Below are positions 23,648 through 34,861 of a DNA stretch of 64,000 nucleotides, one piece after another. Location: the NCBI GenBank assembly GCA_958298945.1, contig OY282608.1:77796806-77860805 (forward strand), written 5' to 3'. The notes below the pieces were generated by a model. It did no database searches. It was not told the DNA's origin and worked only from the letters and a program-made list of their open reading frames with translations. Position 1 is the first letter of the stretch. Each line of letters opens with the position of its first letter. The translations under genes were made by a program, and so were the position numbers. This stretch comes from Atherix ibis (Eukaryota > Arthropoda > Insecta > Diptera > Athericidae).

Positions 23648-24908
23648 GTTTTTTGGTTTGTTGGTTTGTTGGTTTGTTTGTTTGTTGGTTTCATCGTTTG
23701 TTGGCTTGTTGGTTTGTTGGCTTGTTGGCTTGTTGGCTTGTTGGCATGTTGGTTTGTTGGTTTGTTAGTTTGTTGGTTTTTTGGTGTGTTGGCTTGTTGG
23801 CTTGTTGGTTTGTTGGTTTGTTGGCTTGTTGGTTTGTTGGTTTGTTCGTTTGTTGGTTTGTTGGTTTGTTGGTTTGTTGGTTTGTTTGATTGTTGGTTTG
23901 TTCGTTTGTTGGCTTGTTGGTTTATTGGTTTGTTGGTTTGTTGGTTTGTTGGTTTGTTGTTTTGTTGGTTTGCTTGTTTGTTGGTTTGTTGGTTTGTTGG
24001 TTTTTTGGCTTGTTTGTTTGTTAGTTTGTTGGTTTGTTGGTTCCTTCGTTTGTTGGTTTTTTGGTTTCTTCGTTTGTTGGTTTTTTGGTTTGTAAGTTTG
24101 TTGGTTTGTTGGTTTGTTGGTTTGTTGGTTTGTTGTTTTGTTGGTTTGCTTGTTTGTTGGTTTTTTGGCTTGTTTGTTTGTTGGCTTGTTGGCTTGTTGG
24201 TCTGTTAGTTTGTTTGTTTGTTGGTTTGTTGGTTTGTCGGGTTATTCGTTTGTTGGTTTGTTGGTTTTTGTTGGTTTGTTGGTTTGTTTGTTTGTTGGTT
24301 TGTTGGTTTGTTAGTTTGTTGGTTTATTGTTGTTTGTTGGTTTGTTGGTTTGTTGGTTTGTTGGTTTTTTGGTTTGTTGGTTTCTTGGTTTGTTCGTTTG
24401 TTGGTTTGTTGGTTTGTTAGTTTGTTGGTTTATTGGTTTGTTGGTTTGTTGGTTTGTTCGTTTGTTCATTAGTTGGCTTGTTGGTTTGTTGGTTTGTTGG
24501 TTTGTTGGTTTGTTTGTTTGTTGGTTTGTTTGTTTGTTGGCTTGTTGCCTTGTTGGCTTGTTTGTTTGTTGGTTTGTTGGTTTGTTGGTTTGTTGGTTTG
24601 CTGGTTTGTTGGTTTGTTGGTTTGTTGCTTTGTTGGTTTGTTGGTTTGTTGGTTTGTTGGTTTTTTGGTTTGTTGGCTTATTGGTTTGTTGGTTTGTTGG
24701 TTTGTTGGTTTGTTGGTTTGTTGGTTTCTTCGTTTGTTGGTTTTTTGGTTTCTTCGTTTGTTGGTTTTTTGGTTTGTTGGTTTGTTGGTTTATTGGTTTG
24801 TCGGTTTTTTGGTTTGTTGGCTTGTTGGTTTGTTGGTTTTTTGGTTTGTTGGTTTGTTGGCTTCTTGGCTTGTGGGCAAGTTGGTTTGTTGGTTTGTTGG
24901 TTTGTTGG
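23648..24908. repeat. 1308-bp-period tandem duplication E, copy 1
   Basis: TTCATCG 23691/24999, GGTGTG 23783/25091, TCGGGTTATTCG 24238/25554, TTCATTAG 24465/25781, TGTCGG (TCGG 24801/26109) and GTGGGCAAG 24872/26180 correspond. The offset is 1308 except in the middle, where it is 1316, i.e. one octamer inserted and later one removed. TTATTCG and GTGGGCAAG were seen only in these two copies. Confidence 0.9.
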
Positions 24909-24955
24909 CTTCTTGGCTTGTTGGCAAGTTGGTTTGTTGGTTTTTTGGTTTGTTG

Positions 24956-26216
24956 GTTTTTTGGTTTGTTGGTTTGTTGGTTTGTTTGTTTGTTGGTTTC
25001 ATCGTTTGTTGGCTTGTTGGTTTGTTGGCTTGTTGGCTTGTTGGCTTGTTGGCATGTTGGTTTGTTGGTTTGTTAGTTTGTTGGTTTTTTGGTGTGTTGG
25101 CTTGTTGGCTTGTTGGTTTGTTGGTTTGTTGGCTTGTTGGTTTGTTGGTTTGTTCGTTTGTTGGTTTGTTGGTTTGTTGGTTTGTTGGTTTGTTTGATTG
25201 TTGGTTTGTTCATTTGTTGGCTTGTTGGTTTATTGGTTTGTTGGTTTGTTGGTTTGTTGGTTTGTTGGTTTGTTGTTTTGTTGGTTTGCTTGTTTGTTGG
25301 TTTGTTGGTTTGTTGGTTTTTTGGCTTGTTTTTTTGTTGGTTTGTTGGTTTGTTGGTTCCTTCGTTTGTTGGTTTTTTGGTTTCTTCGTTTGTTGGTTTT
25401 TTGGTTTGTAAGTTTGTTGGTTTGTTGGTTTGTTGGTTTGTTGGTTTGTTGTTTTGTTGGTTTGCTTGTTTGTTGGTTTTTTGGCTTGTTTGTTTGTTGG
25501 CTTGTTGGCTTGTTGGTCTGTTAGTTTGTTTGTTTGTTGGTTTGTTGGTTTGTCGGGTTATTCGTTTGTTGGTTTGTTGGTTTTTGTTGGTTTGTTGGTT
25601 TGTTTGTTTGTTGGTTTGTTGGTTTGTTAGTTTGTTGGTTTATTGTTGTTTGTTGGTTTGTTGGTTTGTTGGTTTGTTGGTTTTTTGGTTTGTTGGTTTC
25701 TTGGTTTGTTCGTTTGTTGGTTTGTTGGTTTGTTAGTTTGTTGGTTTATTGGTTTGTTGGTTTGTTGGTTTGTTCGTTTGTTCATTAGTTGGCTTGTTGG
25801 TTTGTTGGTTTGTTGGTTTGTTGGTTTGTTTGTTTGTTGGTTTGTTTGTTTGTTGGCTTGTTGCCTTGTTGGCTTGTTTGTTTGTTGGTTTGTTGGTTTG
25901 TTGGTTTGTTGGTTTGCTGGTTTGTTGGTTTGTTGGTTTGTTGCTTTGTTGGTTTGTTGGTTTGTTGGTTTTTTGGTTTGTTGGCTTATTGGTTTGTTGG
26001 TTTGTTGGTTTGTTGGTTTGTTGGTTTGTTGGTTTCTTCGTTTGTTGGTTTTTTGGTTTCTTCGTTTGTTGGTTTTTTGGTTTGTTGGTTTGTTGGTTTA
26101 TTGGTTTGTCGGTTTTTTGGTTTGTTGGCTTGTTGGTTTGTTGGTTTTTTGGTTTGTTGGTTTGTTGGCTTCTTGGCTTGTGGGCAAGTTGGTTTGTTGG
26201 TTTGTTGGTTTGTTGG
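24956..26216. repeat. 1308-bp-period tandem duplication E, copy 2
   Basis: Nearly abuts copy 1 (47-bp gap) in direct orientation. It shares the derived words TTATTCG, GGTTCCTTCG and GTGGGCAAG. A GTTTTTTTG change near 25327 and TTCATTTG near 25210 are private to this copy. Confidence 0.9.
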
Positions 26217-29200
26217 TTTTTTGGTTTGTTGGTTTGTTCGTTTGTTGGCTTGTTGGTTTCTTCGTTTGTTGGTTTTTTGTTTTCTTCGTTTGTTGGTTTT
26301 TTGGTTTGTTGGTTTGTTGGTTTGTTGGTTTGTTGGTTTGTTTGTTTGTTGGTTTGTTTGTTTGTTGGTTTGTTCGTTTGTTGGCTTGTTGGTTTGTTGG
26401 CTTGTTGCCTTGTTGGCTTGTTGGTTTGTTGGTTTGTTGGTTGGTTGGTTTGTTGGTTTGCTGGTTTGTTGGTTTGTTGGTTTGTTGGTTTGTTGGTTTG
26501 TTGGTTTGTAGGTTTTTTGGTTTGTTGGCTTATTGGTTTGTTGGTTTGTTGGTTTGTTGGTTTGTTGGTTTGTTGGTTTGTTGGTTTGTTGGTTTCTTCG
26601 TTTGTTGGTTTTTTGGTTTCTTCGTTTGTTGGTTTTTTGGTTTGTTGGTTTGTTGGTTTGTTAGTTTGTTGGTTTGTTGGTTTTTTGTTTGTTGGCTTGT
26701 TGGTTTGTTGGTTTGTTGGTTTGTTGGTTTGTTGGCTTCTTGGCTTGTTGGCAAGTTGGTTTGTTGGTTTGTTGGCTTATTGGTTTGTTGGTTTGTTGGT
26801 TTGTTGGTTTGTTGGTTTGTTGGTTTGTTGGTTTGTTGGTTTTTTGGTTTGTTGGCTTATTGGTTTGTTGGTTTGTTGGTTTGTTGGTTTGTTGGTTTGT
26901 TGGTTTCTTCGTTTGTTAGTTTTTCGGTTTCTTCGTTTGTTGGTTTTTTGGTTTGTTGGTTTGTTGGTTTATTGGTTTGTTGGTTTGTTGGTTTGTTGGT
27001 TTTTTGGTTTGTTGGCTTGTTGGTTTGTTGGTTTGTTGGTTTGTTGGTTTGTTGGTTTGTTGGTTTGTTGATTTTTTGGTTTGTTGGTTTGTTCGTTTGT
27101 TGGCTTGTTGGTTTGTTGATTTTTGGCTTGTTGGTTTGTTGGTTTGTTGGTTTGTTTGTTTGTTGGTTTATTGGCTTGTTGGTTTGTTGGTTTGTTGGTT
27201 TGTTGGTTTCTTGGTTTGTTAGTTTGTTTGTTTGTTGTTTTGTTCGTTTGTTGGTTTGTTGGTTTGTTCGTTTGTTGGTTTGTTGGTTTGTTGTTTTGTT
27301 GGTTTGTTCGTTTGTTGATTTGTTGGTTTGTTGGTTTGTTTGCTTGTTGGTTTGTTGGTTTGTTGGCTTGTTGGTTTGTTGGTTTGTTGGTTTGTTGGTT
27401 TGTTGGGTTTTTTGGTTTGTTGGTTTGTTGGTTTTTTGGTTTCTTCGTTTGTTGGTTTTTTGGTTTGTTGGTTTGTTGGTTTGTGGGTTTGTTGGTTTGT
27501 TGGTTTGTTGGTTTTTTGGTTTGTGGGCTTGTTGGTTTGTTGGTTTGTTGGTTTGTTGGTTTGTTGGCTTCTTGGCTTGTTGGCAAGTTGGTTTGTTGGT
27601 TTGTTGGTTTGTTGGTTTGTTGGTTTGTTGGTTTTTTGGTTTGTTGGCTTATTGGTTTATTGGTTTGTTGGTTTGTTGGTTTGTTGGTTTGTTGGTTTCT
27701 TCGTTTGTTGGTTTTTTGGTTTCTTTGTTTGTTGGTTTTTTGGTGTGTTGGTTTGTTGGTTTGTTGGTTTGTTGGTTTGTTGGTTTGTTGGTTTTTTGGT
27801 TTGTTGGCTTGTTGGTTTGTTGGTTTGTTGGTTTGTTGGTTTGTTGGCTTCTTGGCTTGTTGGCAAGTTGGTTTGTTGGTTTTTTGGTTTGTTGGCTTAT
27901 TGGTTTGTTGGTTTGTTGGTTTGTTGGTTTGTTGACTTGTTGGCTTGTTGGTTTGTTGGTTTTTTGGTTTTTTGGTTTGTTGGTTTGTTGGTTTGTTTGT
28001 TTGTTGGTTTCATCGTTTGTTGGCTTGTTGGTTTGTTGGCTTGTTGGCTTGTTGGCATGTTGGTTTGTTGGTTTGTTAGTTTGTTGGTTTTTTGGTTTGT
28101 TGGCTTGTTGGCTTGTTGGTTTGTTGGTTTGTTGGCTTGTTGGTTTGTTGGTTTGTTGGTTTGTTGGTTTGTTGGTTTGTTGGTTTGTTGGTTTGTTTGA
28201 TTGTTGGTTTGTTCGTTTGTTGGCTTGTTGGTTTATTGGTTTGTTGGTTTATTGGTTTGTTGGTTTGTTGGTTTGTTGTTTTGTTGGTTTGCTTGTTTGT
28301 TGGTTTGTTGGTTTGTTGGTTTCTTCGTTTGTTGGTTTTTTGGTTTTTTCGTTTGTTGGTTTTTTGGTTTGTTGGTTTGTTGGTTTGTTGGTTTGTTGGT
28401 TTGTTGGTTTGTTGGTTTTTTGGTTTGTTGGCTTGTTGGTTTGTTGGTTTGTTGGTTTGTTGGCTTCTTGGCTTGTTGGCAAGTTGGTTTGTTGGTTTGT
28501 TGGTTTGTTGGTTTGTTGGTTTGTTGGTTTTTTGGTTTGTTGGCTTATTGGTTTGTTGGTTTGTTGGTTTGTTGGTTTCTTCGTTTGTTGGTTTTTTGGT
28601 TTCTTCGTTTGTTGGTTTTTTGGTTTGTTGGTTTATTGGTTTGTTGTTTTGTTCGTTTGTTGGCTTGTTGGTTTGTTCTATTGTTGGCTTGTTGGTTTGT
28701 TGGTTTGTTGGCTTGTTGGCTTGTTGGTCTGTTAGTTTGTTTGTTTGTTGGTTTGTTGGTTTGTTAGTTTGTTGGTTTGTTGTTGTTTGTTGGTTTGTTG
28801 GTTTGTTGGTTTGTTGGTTTGTTGGTTTTTTGGTTTGTTGGTTTGTTGGTTTGTTCGTTTGTTGGTTTGTTGGTTTGTTGGTTTGTTGGTTTATTGGTTT
28901 GTTGGTTTGTTGGTTTGTTTGTTTGTTGGTTTGTTGGTTTTTGGTTTGTAGGCTTGTTTGTTTGTTGCTTTGTTGGTTTGTTAGTTTGTTGGTTTGTTGT
29001 TGTTTGTTGGTTTGTTGGTTTGTTGGTTTGTTGGTTTGTTGGTTTGTTGGTTTTTTGGTTTGTTGGTTTGTTGGTTTGTTCGTTTGTTGGTTTGTTGGTT
29101 TGTTGGTTTGTTGGTTTATTGGTTTGTTGGTTTGTTGGTTTGTTTGTTTGTTGGTTTGTTGGTTTTTGGTTTGTAGGCTTGTTTGTTTGTTGGTTTGTTG

Positions 29201-30884
29201 GTTTGTTCGTTTGTTCATTAGTTGGCTTGTTGGTTTGTTGGTTTGTTGGTTTGTTGGTTTGTTTGTTTGTTGGTTTGTTTGTTTGTTGGCTTGTTGCCTT
29301 GTTGGTTTGTTTGTTTGTTGGTTTGTTAATTTGTTGGTTTGTTGGTTTGCTGGTTTGTTGGTTTGTTGGTTTGTTGGTTTGTTGGTTTGTTGGTTTGTTG
29401 GTTTTTTGGTTTGTTGGCTTATTGGTTTGTTGGTTTGTTGGTTTGTTGGTTTGTTGGTTTGTTGGTTTCTTCGTTTGTTGGTTTTTTGGTTTCTTCGTTT
29501 GTTGGTTTTTTGATTTGTTGGTTTGTTGGTTTGTTGGTTTGTTGGTTTTTTGGTTTGTTGGCTTGTTGGTTTGTTGGTTTTTTGGTTTGTTGGTTTGTTA
29601 ATTTCTTGGCTTGTTGGCAAGTTGGTTTGTTGGTTTGTTAGTTTGTTGGTTTGTTGGTTTTTTGGTTTGTTGGTTTGTTCGTTTGTTGGCTTGTTGGTTT
29701 CTTCGTTTGTTGGTTTTTGGTTTTTTCGTTTGTTGGTTTTTTGGTTTGTTGGTTTGTTGGTTTGTTGGTTTGTTGGTTTGTTTGTTTGTTGGTTTGTTTG
29801 TTTGTTGGTTTGTTCGTTTGTTGGCTTGTTGGTTTGTTGGCTTGTTGCCTTGTTGGCTTGTTGGTTTGTTGGTTTGTTGGTTTGTTGGTTTGTTGGTTTG
29901 TTGGTTTGCTGGTTTGTTGGTTTGTTGGTTTGTTGGTTTGTTGGTTTGTTGGTTTGTTGGGTTTTTGGTTTGTTGGCTTATTGGGTTGGTGGTTTGTTGG
30001 TTTGTTGGTTTGTTGGTTTGTTGGTTTGTTGGTTTCTTCGTTTGTTGGTTTTTTGGTTTCTTCGTTTGTTGGTTTTTTGGTTTGTTGGTTTGTTGGTTTG
30101 TTAGTTTGTTGGTTTGTTGGTTTTTTGGTTTGTTGGTTTGTTGGTTTGTTGGCTTCTTGACTTGTTGGCAAGTTGGTTTGTTGGTTTGTTGGTTTGTTGG
30201 TTTGTTTGCTTTTTGGTTTGTTGGTTTGTTCGTTTGTTGGCTTGTTGGTTTCTTCGTTTGTTGGTTTTTGGTTTCTTCGTTTGTTGGTTTTTTGGTTTGC
30301 TGGTTTGATGGTTTGTTGGTTTGTTGGTTTGTTGGTTTGTTGGTTTGTTGGTTTTTTGGTTTGTTGGCTTATTGGTTTGTTGGTTTGTTGGTTTGTTGGT
30401 TTGTTGGTTTCTTCGTTTGTTGGTTTTTCAGTTTCTTCGTTTGTTGGTTTTTTGGTTTGTTGGTTTGTTGGTTTGTTGGTTTGTTGGTTTGTTGGTTTGT
30501 TGGTTTGTTGGCTTGTTGGTTTGTTGGTTTGTTGGTTTGTTGGTTTGTTGATTTTTTGGTTTGTTGGTTTGTTCGTTTGTTGGCTTGTTGGTTTGTTGAT
30601 TTTTGGCTTGTTGGTTTGTTGGTTTGTTGGTTTGTTTGTTTGTTGGTTTATTGGCTTGTTGGTTGGTTGGTTTGTTGGTTTCTTGGTTTCTTGGTTTGTT
30701 AGTTTGTTTGTTTGTTGATTTGTTCGTTTGTTGGTTTGTTGGTTTGTTCGTTTGTTGGTTTGTTGGTTTGTTGTTTTGTTGGTTTGTTCGTTTGTTGATT
30801 TGTTGGTTTGTTGGTTTGTTGGCTTGTTGGTTTGTTGGTTTGTTGGCTTGATGGTTTGTTGGTTTGTTGGTTTGTTGGTTTGTT

Positions 30885-31032
30885 GGGTTTTTCGGTTTGT
30901 TGGTTTGTTGGTTTGTTGGTTTGTTGGTTTGTTGGTTTGTTGGTTTGTTGGTTTGTTGGTTTGTTGGTTTGTTGGTTTGTTGGTTTGTTGGTTTGTTGGT
31001 TTGATGGTTTGTTGGTTGTTGGTTTGTAGGCT
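30885..31032. repeat. Long-run module, copy 4 (13 pure octamers)
   Basis: The entry is GGGTTTTTC. Thirteen perfect units span 30894-30997, then GGTTTGAT instead of GGTTTAAT, and the TTTGTAGG exit after a 7-bp unit. Confidence 0.8.
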
Positions 31033-31710
31033 TGTTCGTTTGTTGGTTTGTTCGTTTGTTCGTTTGTTGGCTTGTTGATTTGTTGGTTTGTTGGTTTGTT
31101 GGTTTGTTTGTTTGTTGGTTTGATCGTTTGTTGGCTTGTTGGTTTATAGGCTTGTTGCCTTGTTGGCTTGTTGGCTTGTTGGCTTGTTGATTTGTTGGTT
31201 TTTTGGTTTGTTGGTTTCTTGGTTTGATGGCTTGTTGGTTTGTTGGCTTGTTGGTTTGTTGGCTTGTTGGCTTGTTGGCTTGTTGTTTTGTTGGTTTGTT
31301 TGTTTGTTGGTTTGTTCGTTTGTTGGCTTATTGGTTTGTTGGATTGTTGGGTTGTTGGCATGTTGGTTTGTTGGTTTGTTGGTTTGTTGGTTTGTTGGTT
31401 TGTTGGTTTGTTGGTTTGTTGGTTTGTTGGTTTGTTGGTTTGTTGGTTTGTTGGTTTGCTGGTTTGTTGGTTTGTTGGTTTGTTGGTTTTTTGGTTTGTT
31501 GGCTTATTGGTTTGTTGGTTTGTTGGTTTGTTGGTTTGTTGGTTTGTTGGTTTCTTCGTTTGTTGGTTTTTTGGTTTCTTCGTTTGTTGGTTTTTTGGTT
31601 TGTTGGTTTGTTGGTTTGTTGGTTTGTTGGTTTGTTGGTTTGTTAGTTTTTTGGTTTGTTGGCTTGTTGGTTTGTTGGTTTGTTGGTTTGTTGGTTTGTT
31701 GGTTTGTTGG

Positions 31711-34700
31711 GTTCTTGCCTTGTTGGCAAGTTGGTTTGCTGGTTTGTTGGTTTGTTGGTTTGTTGGTTTGTTGGTTTGTTGGTTTGTTGGTTTGTTGGTT
31801 TGTTGGTTTGTTAGTTGTTGGTTTGTTGGTTTGTTGGTTTGTTGGTTTTTTGGTTTGTTGGCTTATTGGTTTGTTGTTTTGTTGGTTTGTTGGCTTGTTG
31901 GTTTGTTGGTTTTTTGGTTTGTTGGTTTGTTGGTTTGTTTGTTTGTTGGTTTGTTCGTTTGTTGGCTTGTTGGTTTGTTGACTTTTTGGCTTGTTGGCAT
32001 GTTTGTTTGTTGGTTTGTTGGTTTGTTGGTTTTTTGGTTTGTTGGCTTATTGGCTTGTTGGTTTGTTGGTTTGTTGGCTAGTTGGTTTGTTGGTTTGTTG
32101 GTTTGTTGGTTTGTTGGTTTGTTGGTTTGTTGGTTTGTTTAATTGTTGGTTTGTTCGTTTGTTGGCTTGTTGGTTTATTGGTTTGTTGGCTTGTTGGTTT
32201 GTTGGTTTGTTGGTTTGTTGTTTTGTTGGTTTGCTTGTTTGTTGGTTTGTTGATTTTTTGGCTTGTTGGTTTGTTGGCTTGTTGGCTTGTTGGTCTGTTA
32301 GTTTCTTTGTTTGTTGGTTTGTTGGTTTGTCGGTTTATTTGTTTGTTTGTTTGTTGGTTTTTGTTGGTTTGTTGGTTTGTTTGTTAGTTGGTTTGTTGGT
32401 TTGTTAGTTTGTTGGTTGGTTGTTGTTTGTTGGTTTGTTGGTTTGTTGGTTTGTTGGCTGGTTGGTTTTTTGGTTTGTTGGTTTGTTCGTTTGTTGGTTT
32501 GTTGGTTTGTTGGTTTGTTGGTTTGTTGGTTTGTTGGTTTGTTAGTTTGTTGGTTTGTTGGTTTGTTGGTTTGTTTGTTTGTTGGTTTGTTGGTTTTTGG
32601 TTTGTAGGCTTGTTTGTTTGTTGGTTTGCTGGTTTGTTCGTTTGTTCATTAGTTGGTTTGTTGGTTTGTTGGTTTGTTGGTTGGTTGGTTTGTTGGTTTG
32701 TTGGTTTATTTGTTTGTTGGTTTGTTGATTTGTTGGTTTGTTGGTTTGTTTGTTTGTTGGTTTGTTGTTTGTTCGTTTGTTGGCTTGTTGGTTTGTTGCC
32801 TTGTTGCCTTGTTGGCTTGTTGGCTTATTGGTTTGTTGGTTTGTTGGTTTGTTGGTTTGTTGGTTTGTTGGCTTGTTGGCTTGTTGGTTTGTTGGCTTGT
32901 TGGTTTGTTGGCTTGTTGGCTTGTTGTTTTGTTGGTTTGTTTGTTTGTTGGCTTGTTCGTTTGTTGGCTTGTTGGTTTGATGGCTTGTTGGTTTGTTGGC
33001 ATGTTGGTTTGTTGGTTTAATGATTTGTTGGTTTGTTGGTTTGTTGGTTTGTCGGTTTGTTGGTTTGTTGGTTTGTTGGTTTGTTGCTTTGTTGGTTTGT
33101 TGGTTTTTTGGTTTTTTGGTTTTTTGCTTTATTGGCTTATTGGTTTGTTGGTTTGTTGGTTTGTTGGTTTGTTGGTTTCTTCGTTTGTTGGTTTTTTGGT
33201 TTGTTGGTTTGTTGGTTTGTTGGTTTGTTGGTTTTTTGGCTTGCTGGTTTGTTGGTTTGTTGGTTTGTTGGTTTGTTGGTTTGTTGGTTTGTTGGTTTGT
33301 TGGTTTGTTGGTTTGTTGGTTTGTTGGTTTGTTGGTTTGTTGGTTTGTTGGTTTGTTAGTTTGCTGGTTTGTTGGTTTGTTAGTTTGCTGGTTTGTTTGT
33401 TTTTTGGTTTGTTGGTTTGTTCGTTTGTTGGCTTGTTGGTTTCTTCGTTTGTTGGTTTTTGGTTTCTTCGTTTGTTGGTTTTTTGGTTTGTTGGTTTGAC
33501 GGTTTGTTGGTTTGTTGGTTTGTTGGTTTGTTGGTTTTTTGGTTTGTTGGCTTATTGGTTTGTTGGTTTGTTGGTTTGTTGGTTTGTTGGTTTGTTGGTT
33601 TCTTCGTTTGTTGGTTTTTCAGTTTCTTCGTTTGTTGGTTTTTTGGTTTGTTGGTTTGTTGGTTTGTTGGTTTGTTGGTTTGTTGGCTTGTTGGTTTGTT
33701 GGTTTGGTGGTTTGTTGGTTTGTTGATTTTTTGGTTTGTTGGTTTGTTCGTTTGTTGGCTTGTTGGTTTGTTGATTTTTGGCTTGTTGGTTTGTTGGTTT
33801 GTTGGTTTGTTTGTTTGTTGGTTTATTAGCTTGTTGGTTGGTTGGTTTGTTGGTTTGTTGGTTTCTTGGTTTGTTAGTTTGTTTGTTTGTTGATGTGTTC
33901 GTTTGTTGGTTTGTTGGTTTGTTCGTTTGTTGGTTTGTTGGTTTGTTGTTTTGTTGGTTTGTTCGTTTGTTGATTTGTTGGTTTGTTGGTTTGTTGGCTT
34001 GTTGGTTTGTTGGTTTGTTGGCTTGTTGGTTTGTTGGTTTGTTGGTTTGTTGGTTTGTTGGGTTTTTTGGTTTGTTGGTTTGTTGGTTTGTTGGTTTGTT
34101 GGTTTGTTGGTTTGTTGGTTTGTTGGTTTGTTGGTTTGTTGGTTTGTTGGTTTGTTGGTTTGATGGTTTGTTGGTTTTTGGTTTGTAGGCTTGTTTGTTT
34201 GTTGGTTTGTTCGTTTGTTCGTTTGTTGGCTTGTTGATTTGTTGGTTTGTTGGTTTGTTTGTTTGTTGGTTTGATCGTTTGTTGGCTTGTTGGTTTGTAG
34301 GCTTGTTGCCTTGTTGGCTTGTTGGCTTATTGGTTTGTTGGTTTGTTGATTTGTTGGTTTCTTGGTTTGTTGGCTTGTTGGTTTGTTGGCTTGTTGGTTT
34401 GTTGGCTTGTTGGCTTGTTGTTTTGTTGGTTTGTTTGTTTGTTGGTTTGTTCGTTTGTTGGCTTGTTGGTTTGTTGGCTTGTTGGCTTGTTGGCATGTTG
34501 GTTTGTTGGTTTGTTGGTTTGTTGGTTTGTTGGTTTGTTGGTTTGTTGGTTTGTTGGTTTGTTGGTTTGTTGGTTTGTTGGTTTGCTGGTTTGTTGGTTT
34601 GTTGGTTTGTTGGTTTGTTGGTTTGTTGGTTTGTTGGTTTGTTGGTTTGTTGGTTTTTTGGTTTGTTGGCTTATTGGTTTGTTGGTTTGTTGGTTTGTTG

Positions 34701-34861
34701 GGTTGTTGGTTTCTTCGTTTGTTGGTTTTTTGGTTTCTTCGTTTGTTGGTTTTTTGGTTTGTTGGTTTGTTGGTTTGTTGGTTTGTTGGTTTGTTGGTTT
34801 GTTAGTTTTTCGGTTTGTTGGCTTGTTGGTTTGTTGGTTTGTTGGTTTGTTGATTTGTTGG
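31711..34861. repeat. Domain II higher-order repeat, copy 1 (3151 bp)
   Basis: Starts at GGGTTCTTG before CAAG 31727 and carries the full marker series through AATGATTT (33019) and GCTTTATT (about 33127). After that comes about 1.6 kb of domain I-like material: a TTCTTCG dimer, the long-run module at 34060 and a TTCATTTC-free stretch of T3C units. The shorter copies lack this material, so it is either an insertion here or a loss from them. Confidence 0.75.
34060..34190. repeat. Long-run module, copy 5 (11 pure octamers)
   Basis: The entry is GGGTTTTTT. Eleven perfect units span 34069-34156, then GGTTTGAT, one consensus unit and GGTTTTTGGTTTGTAGG. It shares the GAT exit with the 30.9 kb copy, which makes these two a subgroup distinct from the three AAT copies. 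Confidence 0.8.

Larger units (their letters stand above)
1..31640. repeat. Domain I: octamer satellite with TTCTTCG, GGCAAG and TTCATC words
   Basis: This domain is built from recurring blocks in one order: G6T, consensus, T3C+G6A (GGCTTATT), several consensus units; then a G6C-G1C-G6T triplet usually written twice; more consensus; G6T, consensus, T3C, consensus; and then GGCTTCTT, GGCTTGTT, GGCAAGTT. Longer blocks add a TTCATCG or TTCATCT word followed by many T3C units, and a CTGTTAG ... TCGGGTTAT block. The right edge is soft: isolated domain I words continue into domain II, as at 33.4-33.6 and 34.7 kb. The border is set by the start of the domain II marker order. Confidence 0.75.

Noticed and set aside
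25643..28735. Very long + strand open frame (over 1000 codons) that reads like a multi-pass membrane protein of LVCWFVGL repeats
   Set aside because: All three frames of the strand give the same residue cycle, openness follows from the octamer lacking stops, starts are mostly TTG, and there is no ribosome-binding or other gene context. It is a reading of satellite DNA, not a CDS.
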